Shown: one piece after another, positions 33,675-43,947 of the stretch | Numbering within the stretch: the first letter of the stretch is position 1 | Layout of the letters: the number at the start of each line of letters is the position of its first letter | Source: Mesorhizobium sp. RMAD-H1 | GTDB lineage: Bacteria > Pseudomonadota > Alphaproteobacteria > Rhizobiales > Rhizobiaceae | Reading direction: 5' to 3' | Assembly: GCF_014191375.1 (NCBI RefSeq) | Contig: NZ_JACHWN010000011.1 | Location: forward strand, 1 to 64,000 | Length of the DNA: 64,000 nt | Notes under the pieces: generated by a model | The model's input: only the letters and a program-made list of their open reading frames with translations | What the model was told of the DNA's origin: nothing | Databases searched by the model: none | Program-made: the position numbers and the translations under genes

Positions 33675-34516
33675 TGGCCTACTTTCGACAGGACGTCGGA
33701 TTTCAGAAAACGTTCGACCACCAGCATGAAGCCGACCGAGGGGATGAGGAGCAGCAGCGCTGTGATCGAGGCCACCTGATAGTTGCCGCCGGCGCTCGCC
33801 GTATAGAGCAGGAGCGGCAGCATGTTCACATCGGGCGCGCCGACGAAATAGCTGCCGGTGAACTCGTCGAGCGATTCCAGGAAGACGAAGATGGCGCTGG
33901 CCAGCAGGCCGGGCGCGGCGAGCGGCAGGGTCACGTCGCGGAAGGCGCGCAACGCGCCCGCGCCAAGGGATCGCGCCGCCTGCTCCAGTTCGGCGTCGAC
34001 GGCTGCGAAGGCAGCGGTTGCGATCCAGACCGCATAGACCAGCCCGTGCGTGACATGAACGAGCGCCACCCCGGCAATCGTGCCATTGAGGCCGATCTCA
34101 TAGAAGAGCCGGGCGATGTTGACGTAGACCGGCAGGTTGGGAAAGGCCTGGGGGATGAGAAAGGCCAAGAGGATCGCTGCGCGAAAGGGCAGCTTCAACC
34201 GCGCCAGCGCATAGCCCGCCGGGATCGCCAGCGCCAATGAGACGGCCGCGGTGAGGGAGGCGACCATGATGCTGTTGGCCAGCGATTCCATCGCATTGCC
34301 GCGCGGTGAGAATACGCGGTCCCAATAGCTGAGGCCATATTCGAGTGGCAATGTGTGCGGGAAATACCATTTCTCGGCCACCGTCCACAGCACGAGATTG
34401 GTCAGCGGTCCGAAGATCGCGAAGGCGAGGAGGCCGAGTACGATGGCGCGCGGCACCCACCAGAGATCAAGGCGTAGGCCATACGAACCCGTTTGGGGGA
34501 TGGCAGCGGTACTCAT
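33671..34516 (-). CDS. ABC transporter permease (second, PotC-like)
   Basis: The 281-residue inner-membrane permease has about six helices and an EAA loop (EQAARSLGAGALRAFRDVTLPLAAPG). The ATG at 34516 overlaps the stop of the preceding permease gene by 4 nt and gives the normal N-terminus. The open frame to 34909 is a shadow. It works with the permease, binding protein and ATPase of the same operon. Confidence 0.92.
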   Translation of the reverse strand: MSTAAIPQTGSYGLRLDLWWVPRAIVLGLLAFAIFGPLTNLVLWTVAEKWYFPHTLPLEYGLSYWDRVFSPRGNAMESLANSIMVASLTAAVSLALAIPAGYALARLKLPFRAAILLAFLIPQAFPNLPVYVNIARLFYEIGLNGTIAGVALVHVTHGLVYAVWIATAAFAAVDAELEQAARSLGAGALRAFRDVTLPLAAPGLLASAIFVFLESLDEFTGSYFVGAPDVNMLPLLLYTASAGGNYQVASITALLLLIPSVGFMLVVERFLKSDVLSKVGH

Positions 34517-35334
34517 GTGCGTTCCTTCATGGCATGCCGCAGATAGAACCAGGCCACGCAGGCGGTCACGGCGAGCGATATGAGGCCCAGCGCATTGGCC
34601 ACCCCATAGTCGCCATAGGCATTGATGCGAAAGGCGATATCGGCGGTGATCATGGTCGGCGACTGCGCATTGATCATCAGCGGCACCGAGAGGACCGACA
34701 TCATGGTGACGAAGGAGAGCACGAGGCCGACCATCAGCGTGGTCGCCACCTGCGGCACCAGGATCTCGAAGAGGATGCGCAGGCGTGAGGCACCCAGATT
34801 GCGCGCGGCTTCGATCGTGCCGCGGTCGACGGAGGCCATCGCGCCCGCGACCAGAAGCGTGACGAAAGGCGTCTGTTTCCATACGAAGGCGATGACGATG
34901 CCGCGCCAATCGAGGAAGCTTGCCGCCTGCAGCGGCGTGATGATGTCAGCGCCGACCAGGATATTGTTCATCAGGCCGTTCTTGGCGAGAAAGGTCCGGA
35001 GCACCTGGCCGACGACGATGAAGGGAATGAACATCGGCCAGCGATAGAGCCAGCGCAGCATCGCGACGGCGCGCGGATTTTCGCCGAGTGTCAGATAGCC
35101 GCCGATGGCAATGGACAGAAGGCCGATCAGGACAGTCGAAAGACCGACGATCAGCACCGTGAAGACCACGTCGGAACCGTAGAGCTCGAATGCCTTGGTA
35201 AAGTTGCCGAGGCCGTAACCACTCCCTTCTTCGAACGCACCAAGCACCGAGGCGGCGAGCGGGACAATGAAGAGCAGCAGGATCACCGCCAGGGCGGGCA
35301 GGACGAGGATCAGTCCGATCAGGTGTTTGGGCAT
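34513..35334 (-). CDS. ABC transporter permease (first, PotB-like)
   Basis: The 273-residue inner-membrane permease has an N-terminal signal-anchor-like helix (LIGLILVLPALAVILLLF) and an EAA loop (EAARNLGASRLRILFEILVPQV). It lies 60 nt downstream of the binding-protein gene and overlaps the second permease gene. Together they form the membrane channel of a spermidine/iron-type importer of unknown substrate. Confidence 0.92.
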   Translation of the reverse strand: MPKHLIGLILVLPALAVILLLFIVPLAASVLGAFEEGSGYGLGNFTKAFELYGSDVVFTVLIVGLSTVLIGLLSIAIGGYLTLGENPRAVAMLRWLYRWPMFIPFIVVGQVLRTFLAKNGLMNNILVGADIITPLQAASFLDWRGIVIAFVWKQTPFVTLLVAGAMASVDRGTIEAARNLGASRLRILFEILVPQVATTLMVGLVLSFVTMMSVLSVPLMINAQSPTMITADIAFRINAYGDYGVANALGLISLAVTACVAWFYLRHAMKERT

Positions 35335-35394
35335 TCGGTCGTTCCAGGTGGGAGGGCCACCCGGAGGTCCGGACGGCCGGATTGGGAGCGAGGC

Positions 35395-36528
35395 TCAGTT
35401 GGTCGCCTGGCGCTCATAGGCTTCCAGGATCGCATTGTTATAGGGCGCGATCGGGAAGGGCTTGCCATATTTGGCGAGGTCTTCCGGCGTGATGTCGACG
35501 AAGAGCTTGGTCCAGGTCGCCTCGTCGAGTTCGGCCTTCACATGCTCGGCGTCGATGCCCGGATACCAGTTGAAGCGCTTGACGATGCCTTCGGCCTGCA
35601 CCTTCGGGCTCGTCGCCAGTTCGACGAATTTCTCCGCCAGCTCCTTGTTGGGCGCGTTGGCCGGGATCACGTAATGCATAGGCTGGCCGGGCATGCCGGG
35701 TGCGGGAAGGAACAGCTTGAAATCCGGCGGCAGCTGGCCGTTGGCCTGCCAGGAATAGAACATGTCCACCCAGACCGGGCCCATGGCGATCTCGCCGCGC
35801 GACAGGAGATCGAGCGTGCCGGCATTGCCGGGCGTGAGCGTGGCGTTCTGGGTGAATTCCCTGAGGCTGGCGAAAGCCTTGGCCCAATTGGCGGTCTCGG
35901 CCTTGTCGAACGGGCCGTTCATCAGCTTGCCGGCATGGCCGCCGAAGGCATAGACCCAGCCCATGACGAAGCTCACGCCCGAGGCACCGCCCTTGATGCC
36001 GTTGTAGCCGAACTGCTTGGGATGTTCCTTCGCCCAGGCCGCCAGCTCCTCGTAGCTCCTTGGCGGATTGGGAACGAGCGCCGGATTATAGGCGATCGCC
36101 GTCTGGCTGTTGAACATCGGCATGACATAGCCGGTCACCTTGGCGCCGAGCGCCATATCCGCATTGGCGCGGGTAACCATCTTGCCGGTCGCGATCCTGT
36201 CGCGATAGGTTTCGAGATAGCCGCCCTCGATCATCGGGCCGACGAATTTCTCATGCACGACGGCGACGTCGGTGTCCCATTTCTCCGCCCCTGCCTTCTT
36301 CTGGGCCTCGAAACGTTCCAGGATCTTCTGCGATCCGGCGTCGCCCGGGCCGGTGCCGACGGCGCGCACCGTGTTGCCAGGATTCTGCTTTTCGAACAGC
36401 GGTGCGAGATATTCGTTGATGTAGTCGACCATGTTCTGGTCGCCGGCGGTGATGACGGTGAGTTCGGCGGCACGGGCCGGCGAGGCCGCAAGGCCCAAGA
36501 CCAGCATCGCCTGAAGCAGTTTCTTCAT
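35395..36528 (-). CDS. ABC transporter substrate-binding protein (SBP_bac_1/8 type)
   Basis: The 377-residue periplasmic protein has a signal peptide cleaved after SPARA (MKKLLQAMLVLGLAASPARA). The mature part begins ELTVITAGDQNMVDYINEYL and has the two-lobed fold of extracellular solute-binding proteins of the polyamine/iron/thiamine class, with TDVAVVHEKF, QTAIAYNPALV and GPVWVDMFYSW. The ATG at 36528 is the true start; the long frame to 37068 is antisense to nothing real and lies in the ATPase gene. Ligand unknown. Confidence 0.92.
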   Translation of the reverse strand: MKKLLQAMLVLGLAASPARAAELTVITAGDQNMVDYINEYLAPLFEKQNPGNTVRAVGTGPGDAGSQKILERFEAQKKAGAEKWDTDVAVVHEKFVGPMIEGGYLETYRDRIATGKMVTRANADMALGAKVTGYVMPMFNSQTAIAYNPALVPNPPRSYEELAAWAKEHPKQFGYNGIKGGASGVSFVMGWVYAFGGHAGKLMNGPFDKAETANWAKAFASLREFTQNATLTPGNAGTLDLLSRGEIAMGPVWVDMFYSWQANGQLPPDFKLFLPAPGMPGQPMHYVIPANAPNKELAEKFVELATSPKVQAEGIVKRFNWYPGIDAEHVKAELDEATWTKLFVDITPEDLAKYGKPFPIAPYNNAILEAYERQATN

Positions 36529-36553
36529 GGGTGTCGTCTCCATTGATGAATGA

Positions 36554-37711
36554 TCACGTCTCGGATGCTTCCAGGACGCGGCCCTTGTGGCCGTCGTGCA
36601 GGGAATGGGCGTGCGGGCGCTGCGATGCGCCCAGCGTGTTGAAGAGGAAGAGCTTTTCCGCGGAAATGCGGATGCGTACCGCGGCGCCGCGCTCGAACGG
36701 GCGAGGGGAATCGACAAGCACCTGATCCCGACCGACCTGAACCGAATGCCGCCACGCGCCGCCGGGATAGCTTGCCGTCTCGACGTGACCCGAAAACTCC
36801 AGCATTGCATCCGGTGCGCCGCTACCCGGCTCGTCCGGCAGGAGTTCCGCCGCCTCGGCCCGGAACCGTGCATCGAAGATGCCGCTTGCAAGCGCCCGGC
36901 CGTCGAGCGGCAGCAAACAGCGGCGGTTGTTCGCTCCCGCCTCGATCGTGACCGCACCGCCGCCGACGCTGCCGGAAAGCTGAAGCACGTTCTCCGCGCC
37001 CATGAAGGTGGCGACGAAAGGCGAGGCGGGACGGTTGTAGACCTCTTCCGGTGTCCCCTGCTGGGCAATACGACCGGTATCCATGATGACGATCCTGTCG
37101 GCCATTACCATGGCCTCTTCGCGATCGTGGGTGACATGGACGGCGGTGATGCCGAGGCGCTTTTGCAATGCGCTGATGTCGTGGCGCACCTTCAGGCGGA
37201 TACGCGCGTCGAGATTGGAGAGCGGTTCGTCGAGGAGCAGGATTTGCGGGTCGATGGCGAGCGCGCGGCCAAGCGCCACACGCTGGCGTTGGCCGCCGGA
37301 AAGCGCGGCCGGTTTTCGTGCTCCAAGACCGGTCAGGCCGAGCAGTTCCTCCAACTCGCCGACACGCCGCGTGATCTCTGGCCGTCGTAGCCCCTTCAGC
37401 TTCAGCCCGTAGCCGATGTTCTGCGCCACCGTCATATGGGGCCAGAGCGCATAGGATTGGAAAACCAGCGCCATGCCGCGCCGATCCGGCGGCAGATGGG
37501 TGACATCCCGCCCCGCGACGGAGATGGAGCCGGCGGTAGGCTGCATAAAACCGGCGATGGCGCGCAGGAGCGTGGTCTTGCCGCAGCCCGACGAGCCGAG
37601 CAGGGCAACGAACTCGCCCTTGCGGATATCAAGATCCAGCCGCTCCAGCACCCGCGTTGCGCCATATCCGGCAGACAGTCCGGCAATGCGCAGAAAAGTT
37701 TCGTTGTCCAT
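36554..37711 (-). CDS. ABC transporter ATP-binding protein
   Basis: The 385-residue ATPase has Walker A GSSGCGKTTL, signature LSGGQRQRVALGRA, Walker B QILLLDEPLSNLDA, H-loop THDREEA and a C-terminal TOBE-like domain (VRIRISAEKLFLF). The ATG at 37711 (MDNETFLRIAGL) is the likely start. It is the first gene of the operon ATPase, binding protein, two permeases, LacI repressor. Confidence 0.93.
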   Translation of the reverse strand: MDNETFLRIAGLSAGYGATRVLERLDLDIRKGEFVALLGSSGCGKTTLLRAIAGFMQPTAGSISVAGRDVTHLPPDRRGMALVFQSYALWPHMTVAQNIGYGLKLKGLRRPEITRRVGELEELLGLTGLGARKPAALSGGQRQRVALGRALAIDPQILLLDEPLSNLDARIRLKVRHDISALQKRLGITAVHVTHDREEAMVMADRIVIMDTGRIAQQGTPEEVYNRPASPFVATFMGAENVLQLSGSVGGGAVTIEAGANNRRCLLPLDGRALASGIFDARFRAEAAELLPDEPGSGAPDAMLEFSGHVETASYPGGAWRHSVQVGRDQVLVDSPRPFERGAAVRIRISAEKLFLFNTLGASQRPHAHSLHDGHKGRVLEASET

Positions 37712-37942
37712 TTTCACTCTTTGCACAGCTGTGCAACGGAAGGCGAAACCCGCCTCCCTCACCGGGCGAAGCTATAAGAGGCAATCATAACGGGCAGATG
37801 ACATCTGGCCACTTGCCGGAGCATGTGACAATGTGCGTTCATGATGCGTGTCATTGCGCGCTTGCTATTTGCCCGGAATCTCAACCTCATGAGCAATGCG
37901 AGCACATCGTTCTGATGAATCCGGCGGAGGATCGACACGCCG

Positions 37943-38857
37943 TTGAAAAGTACATTGAACCTTCTGCATTACGCGGCGTTCCGCGCCGTCATGCTGACCG
38001 GCACGGTGAGCGGAGCGGCGGAGCTTCTGGGGCGCAGCCAGCCGGCCGTGAGCCGGCTCCTCGACAGGCTGGAATATGAACTCGGCGTCTCGCTTTTCGA
38101 GCGGCGCAGGGGACAGGTCACCCCGACACCCATCGCTCACATGCTGCTCGACGAAATCGAACGCGCCTATGTCTCGCTTGAGGCGCTGAGCAGCTTCGCT
38201 TCACGGCTGGCGAGCGGGGAAGGTGGCGAGATCAGCCTTGCGGTGATGCCCGCCCTCGGCATCAATTTCGTACCGCATCTGCTCGCGCGGTTCCGCCAGG
38301 ACTGGCCCAAGACCAAGGTTACGCTGAATGTGCGCATGTCAGTCAAGATCGAGGAATGGGCGGCCGCCCAGCAGATCGATTTCGGCCTGGCGGAGACGCC
38401 GTTCAGGCGTTCCGGATTCCGCACCGAGATTTTCAGCGATGCGCCCTATATCGCCGCGGTTCCACGTGACCACCCGCTGGCGGACCGCAGCCGGCTCTGC
38501 CCGGTCGACCTGCATCAGGGGCCGTTCATCTCCTGGACGTCCTTCGTCTCGGCACGGCATCTCCTCGACCAGGCCTTGCAATCCAGCGGTGTCAAGGTGG
38601 ATGCAGCCTATGAGACCACCTTCTCGGTTTCGGCATATGAGATGGTCAAGCAGGGTATTGGCATAGCGATCATCGATCCCTATACGGCGGTCGAGCAGCT
38701 GGACGACAGGGTCAGGCTGATACCCTTCGCCCCGAAAATCCCGTTCAACGTCGCGTTGCTGCGGCCGGAAACGCGGGTGGCCAATCCAGCCGCGGATGCC
38801 CTGCTGGAGCTGATGGCCGAAAAGCGCGATCGGCTCCTGGCGCAACTGCCGCACTGA
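37943..38857 (+). CDS. LysR-family regulator (second OccR-like paralogue)
   Basis: The 304-residue regulator opens STLNLLHYAAFRAVMLTGTV and has the HTH VSGAAELLGRSQPAVSRLLDRL; the effector domain starts near residue 90. It resembles the OccR-like regulator at 23490 in the same window. The reading frame starts with TTG, with GGAGGA 11 nt upstream. It is divergent from the ABC/LacI operon and upstream of the GlpD-like/amino-acid importer genes on its own strand, which are its more likely targets. Confidence 0.9.
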   Translation: MKSTLNLLHYAAFRAVMLTGTVSGAAELLGRSQPAVSRLLDRLEYELGVSLFERRRGQVTPTPIAHMLLDEIERAYVSLEALSSFASRLASGEGGEISLAVMPALGINFVPHLLARFRQDWPKTKVTLNVRMSVKIEEWAAAQQIDFGLAETPFRRSGFRTEIFSDAPYIAAVPRDHPLADRSRLCPVDLHQGPFISWTSFVSARHLLDQALQSSGVKVDAAYETTFSVSAYEMVKQGIGIAIIDPYTAVEQLDDRVRLIPFAPKIPFNVALLRPETRVANPAADALLELMAEKRDRLLAQLPH

Positions 38858-38859
38858 TT

Positions 38860-38880
38860 GGTATGCATTTCGCGCATACC
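38860..38880. promoter_or_regulatory. 21-bp palindrome upstream of the GlpD-like gene
   Basis: GGTATGC (38860-38866) and GCATACC (38874-38880) are perfect inverted repeats with a 7-nt spacer. The palindrome sits directly behind the LysR stop codon and 80 nt before the GlpD-like start. It may be the operator of the importer/oxidase operon or a weak terminator of the LysR gene; the lack of a T tract favours an operator. Confidence 0.45.
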
Positions 38881-38960
38881 GATAGCTGATAATTCTATTT
38901 TGCACATTGCGGAATCATCGCTTTATTGGCGTGATTGATCATCCAGGGAACGGGCTGCCA

Positions 38961-40568
38961 ATGCCGCCGAAGCTTACCGAGATGCAGGGCAGGGATTATG
39001 ACGTGGTCGTGATCGGCGCAGGCATCAACGGTGCGAGCACGGCACGTGAACTTGCGCTGGCCGGTTACAGGGTTTTGCTCGTTGAAAAGCGCGATTTCGC
39101 CGCTGGAGCGACCAGCCGCTCCTCGCGCATCCTGCATTGCGGCCTTCGCTATTTCGAGACGCCTAGTCCCGTCACAACCTTTGCGCTGCACCCGCTGCGC
39201 TTTGCCGGGGCGATGCGCATGGCCCGGGCCGGAATGGAGGCGCGGGCGGAACTCGCGGAACGGGATCCGGGCCGCTGCAAGCCCTTCACCATGTGCTTTC
39301 CCATCTATCCCCAAAGCCCGGTCCGCGGCTGGCATCTTGATGTCGGTTTCCGTTTGCTGCGCCGTCTCGGGCCGCCGGAGCCGCCGCTTGATTATCGTCG
39401 GCTGACGAAGGGTTTCGAGGCTCATCTGCCTTTTGCCCGCCATTTGCGTGATCCTAAGGGCCTGCGTTCCGTTGCTACCTATCGGGAATACATCATGGAC
39501 TGGCCGGATCGGCTGTGCGTGGATGCTGCGCTCGATGCGCAGGAAAATGGCGCGGAGATACGACTGTTCTGCCAGGCAGAGATCATAGGGAGAGAACAGG
39601 GCGGCTGGCTCGTCAGGCTTTCGGACATCGAGCGTGGCGAAACTGCCGAAATACGCGCCATTCTCGTCATGAACATGGCCGGCACCTGGATAGATGAGGT
39701 CAATGGCGGCACGATGATTGGCGAGGCCGCTCCCCGGCTGATCCGCGGAACGAAAGGCGCCCATATCGCAGTCAGGCTGCCCGAGGCCTATCGTGGCTTC
39801 GGGATCGCGACAATCCATCGCGGCGGCATGCCGTTTTACTGCCTGCCTTCGCATGACGATTATTTCTATTTCGGACCGACAGAGACACCCTTCGACGGCG
39901 ATGCCGGCGACGTGGCAGCCACGGACGAAGACATCGATTTCCTGCTCGCAGAGGCCGATTTCATGCTTCCCGGACTGGGGTTGAGCCGTCGCGACGTGGC
40001 GTTCACCTGGGCCGGCGTGCGGCCCCTCACTTTCGACATCCGGCAACCGATGGGCCGGCGCACGCGGGAGGTTCATGATCTCGCCCGTGCGGGGCGGTCG
40101 GGCATTTTCGCCATGACGGCCGGCCCGGTGATGACGCATCTGAGCGCCGGGCGCGAGATGCGGCGGATTGCCGAAGAGCATCTGAAGCCTTCCTACGCCC
40201 TCGCGGGAAAGCGAAGCGCAAACCGGCCGGACAGTGGTTTGTCCGGTATCTCCAACCCTTTGGAAGACCACAAGTGCGTCGCTTTTCGTCGGGCGGTATC
40301 CGCGGAACTTGCGCGCGACCTGAAGGGCATACTCTATACCAGGACGGGCCTCGCCTGGCGCCGCCATCTGACCCGCGGCGAAGTGGAAGAGGCCGCACAT
40401 TCCGTCGCCGATCTGTTGGGTTGGTCGCGGGAAAAAACCGCAGGGGAAGTCGATAAATTCATCCGGTACCAGAAGACGGTTTTCCGCACGGGATCGGATC
40501 CGATGCCTGAAAGGGCAACGACATCAGCAATGGGAGATATAGAAGCATGGAACGCAGATACGCATTGA
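38961..40568 (+). CDS. GlpD-like FAD-dependent dehydrogenase
   Basis: The 535-residue flavoprotein of the glycerol-3-phosphate dehydrogenase family has an N-terminal VVVIGAGINGASTARELAL (about 15-33), GATSRSSRILHCGLRYFE, RGTKGAHIAVRLPE, WAGVRPL and a C-terminal helical domain. True GlpD feeds electrons from glycerol-3-phosphate to quinone. Here the gene overlaps an amino acid ABC binding protein gene by 22 nt and follows an OccR-like regulator, so an amine or amino acid alcohol substrate is equally possible. The ATG at 38961 is preferred; the frame opens earlier with TTG at 38907. Confidence 0.82.
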   Translation: MPPKLTEMQGRDYDVVVIGAGINGASTARELALAGYRVLLVEKRDFAAGATSRSSRILHCGLRYFETPSPVTTFALHPLRFAGAMRMARAGMEARAELAERDPGRCKPFTMCFPIYPQSPVRGWHLDVGFRLLRRLGPPEPPLDYRRLTKGFEAHLPFARHLRDPKGLRSVATYREYIMDWPDRLCVDAALDAQENGAEIRLFCQAEIIGREQGGWLVRLSDIERGETAEIRAILVMNMAGTWIDEVNGGTMIGEAAPRLIRGTKGAHIAVRLPEAYRGFGIATIHRGGMPFYCLPSHDDYFYFGPTETPFDGDAGDVAATDEDIDFLLAEADFMLPGLGLSRRDVAFTWAGVRPLTFDIRQPMGRRTREVHDLARAGRSGIFAMTAGPVMTHLSAGREMRRIAEEHLKPSYALAGKRSANRPDSGLSGISNPLEDHKCVAFRRAVSAELARDLKGILYTRTGLAWRRHLTRGEVEEAAHSVADLLGWSREKTAGEVDKFIRYQKTVFRTGSDPMPERATTSAMGDIEAWNADTH

Positions 40569-41407
40569 AGAGCATTGCCGCCCTCGCCCTCACGCTTGCC
40601 GCAAGCACGGTGCTTTCCATCAATGGCGCGCAGGCGGCCGGTTCGCGGCTGACGGAAATCATCGACCGCGGAACGGTGCGTGTCGGCGTGCTCGGCGCTT
40701 TCAAGCCCTGGTCCTTTCCCTCCCCGGACGGATCGATGCAGGGCATCGAGATCGATCTTGCCCAGACGGTCGCCGATACTCTCGGCGTCAAACTTGAGCC
40801 GGTGGTGATCACCTCCGCCAACCGCATGCAGTTCCTTCAGCAGGGCAAGATCGATCTGATCATCGGCGGCATGTATGATACGACCGACCGGCGCAAGGTG
40901 GTCGGAATGATAGAGCCCGCCTACTGGACGTCCGGTCCGACGCTGCTTGCCAAGGAAGGCATCATCAAGGATTGGAAAGATATTGCCGGCAAGCCCGTTT
41001 GCGGCAAGCAGGGTGTCTTCTACAACAAGACCATTGAGACGGAATACAAGGCCAAGGTCGTCGCCTTTACGGGCAACACAGAAGGCAAGGAGGCTTTGCG
41101 TTCGGGAAAATGTGTTGCCTGGGTTTATGACGATGCCAGCATCACGGCCGACCTCGCTTCCGGCGAGTGGGAGGGCTACGAAATGCCTGTTTCCGTCCTC
41201 TACAACAATCCTTGGGCTGCAGCAGTTCCCTTGGAGGAATTGGATAAGGCGTGGGGTGTGTTCATGTCCGGCATGGCCTATCGCTGGCAGGCTTCCGGAA
41301 AGCTGCTCGAACTCGAGAAGAAATGGAAAGTGAAGCCGTCGGACTGGATCGCCGAGCAGCATGACAAGGCGAAGTGGGATGCGAGCTATCTGAAAGCCGG
41401 CAACTGA
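40547..41407 (+). CDS. Polar amino acid ABC transporter substrate-binding protein
   Basis: The 286-residue family 3 solute-binding protein has a signal peptide ending near NGAQA and the mature motifs IIDRGTVRVGVLGAFKPWSF, GIEIDLAQTVADTLG, GKIDLIIGGMYDT and WVYDDA. It should bind a polar amino acid or derivative in the periplasm. Its ATG at 40547 lies 22 nt inside the preceding GlpD-like gene, with GGGAGATATAGAAGC upstream, so the two are tightly coupled. Confidence 0.93.
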   Translation: MERRYALKSIAALALTLAASTVLSINGAQAAGSRLTEIIDRGTVRVGVLGAFKPWSFPSPDGSMQGIEIDLAQTVADTLGVKLEPVVITSANRMQFLQQGKIDLIIGGMYDTTDRRKVVGMIEPAYWTSGPTLLAKEGIIKDWKDIAGKPVCGKQGVFYNKTIETEYKAKVVAFTGNTEGKEALRSGKCVAWVYDDASITADLASGEWEGYEMPVSVLYNNPWAAAVPLEELDKAWGVFMSGMAYRWQASGKLLELEKKWKVKPSDWIAEQHDKAKWDASYLKAGN

Positions 41408-41455
41408 ACCGATGCTGGACAGAACACCGACCCCTGATCGGCCGCAGGAGCTGAA

Positions 41456-42202
41456 ATGTTCCAGTTGATCGCGCCATTCTTTCAGGATCTCTACGAGCGC
41501 ACCGGGCTGAACTTCATCGTCTTTTACGACCATTATGAATATGAGCGGTTCCTCTCCGGCATCGGCGTGTCGCTGCAGCTGATATTCTGGTCGATCGTCC
41601 TGTCGCTGGTGATCGGCGTGCTGGGGGCCTGGGCGCAGGGTGCCCGGTCCCCCGTCCTGCGCGTCTTGATGGACGCCTATATCCAGGCGTTCCGCAACAC
41701 CCCGCCCATGATTCAGCTCCTGTTCTTCTATTTCGCCCTCGGCACGTTCACGCCGCAGGTCGACATGGGAGGCTATTACCAGCCGTTGATCTCCTCCTTC
41801 ATGTGGGCGGTCATTTCGCTCAGCATTTTCGGCGGTGCATTCAATATCGAGATCTTCCGTTCCGGCATGGAGGCCGTGCCGGAATCGACGAAGGAAGCCG
41901 CCGAGAGCCTATGCATGACGAAATGGCAGACATATCTGCACGTCATCCTGCCGCTGGCATTCCGCATCAGCCTGCCGGCGTTGACGAACAATCTGGTCAG
42001 CCTGGCCAAAACCACATCGCTCGCCTACGTCATTTCCGTCCCGGAGATGACCTACACGCTCAATCAGGTCTGGTCGGACAATGTGAACGTTCCGGAGATG
42101 ATGCTTCTGCTTTTCCTCTTCTACGTGCTCGTGGTGTCGCTTTTGGCAGCCGGGCTCCATTTCATCGAGCGCAGGCTGTCGCTGCCGGGGTACGGCCAAT
42201 GA
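41456..42202 (+). CDS. Amino acid ABC transporter permease (HisQ/M type)
   Basis: The 248-residue inner-membrane protein has the polar amino acid permease motif FRNTPPMIQLLFFYFALG and an EAA loop (ESTKEAAESLCMTKWQTYLHVILP). Its stop overlaps the start of the next permease gene by 4 nt (ATGA). Confidence 0.94.
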   Translation: MFQLIAPFFQDLYERTGLNFIVFYDHYEYERFLSGIGVSLQLIFWSIVLSLVIGVLGAWAQGARSPVLRVLMDAYIQAFRNTPPMIQLLFFYFALGTFTPQVDMGGYYQPLISSFMWAVISLSIFGGAFNIEIFRSGMEAVPESTKEAAESLCMTKWQTYLHVILPLAFRISLPALTNNLVSLAKTTSLAYVISVPEMTYTLNQVWSDNVNVPEMMLLLFLFYVLVVSLLAAGLHFIERRLSLPGYGQ

Positions 42203-43021
42203 AGGGCGAGGCTTTCCGTATCGAAAGACAGCGCTTTGCCGAAGGCAGCTTCTGCTCCCGAATCCACTGGCGGCAAGGCATGTGGCTGGTGCTGGCGTTC
42301 TTCGGTTCGCTTGCGGTTGCCTGTGCCCAGTCGGAACCGCAGCCGGCAAGTCCCTCGGCGATAGGCACGCTTGTGCTCTGGCTGCCTTTCATCCTGAAGG
42401 GATTCGGGCTCAATCTGCTGATGAGCTTCATCGCCATGGCGGTGGCGACGCTATTCGGCGTCGGGCTCGGTCTCCTGCAGATCAGCCGGTCGCGGCTGTT
42501 GCGGATGCCGGCGTGGCTGGTGACGCATCTGTTCCGCAATTCGCCATGGCTGGTGATCCTGTTCGTCATCATGTTCCTGATGCCGTTCGAGATCCGTCTG
42601 CCTGGCGGCGGCACGATCATCATACCGGACTGGGTAAAGGCCACTTTCGCCTTCTCGCTGCCAGTGATGGCCAATATCAGCGAGATCGTGCGCGGCGCGA
42701 TCAATTCGATCCCGAAAGGGCAATGGGATTCCGCCGAGAGCCTGGCCTTCAGCCGGGGGCAGACATTGCGCTGGATTATCCTGCCGCAATGCATCAGGCG
42801 CGCCATCCCGCCCTGGATGAACTGGTATGCGCTCCTGGCGCTGGCGACGCCGATGGCCTCGATTCTGGGTGTGCGTGAGGCGGTCGGCAATGCGCAGGCC
42901 GCTATGGAAGCGGCGGGTGCGCGCCCGGAATTCCTGATCCCGTTCTACCTTTTCCTCTTGTGCCTGTTCTTCGCCTACATCTACCCGATCGCACTCTGGA
43001 CGCGGAAGCTTGAGCGTAAAT

Positions 43022-43038
<17 letters not shown>
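42199..43038 (+). CDS. Amino acid ABC transporter permease (second subunit)
   Basis: The 279-residue inner-membrane protein has FRNSPWLVILFVIMFLMP and an EAA-type loop (QWDSAESLAFSRGQTLRWIILP). It starts at 42199, overlapping the previous stop; the open frame from 41803 is a shadow. It carries a periplasmic stretch (CAQSEPQPASPSA) after the first helix. It forms a heterodimeric channel with the preceding permease. Confidence 0.94.
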
Positions 43039-43813
<775 letters not shown>

Positions 43814-43947
43814 GATCGAATGAATATAGGCCCGGACCTCGGGTCCTGGACCACGGAATTTAACCAGACAGGCCGGCGACGGCGGCGTGCGGACGAACTC
43901 GTTTGCGCGGTTGATGGCGCTCGGCCGAAATTCGGCAGGAGAAAGAA

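Noticed and set aside
37713..37942. OccR-type ATAA-N7-TTAT site for the second OccR-like regulator
   Set aside because: No exact copy is present in this gap; only weak, widely spaced inverted similarities (CAATG...CATTG) were seen.
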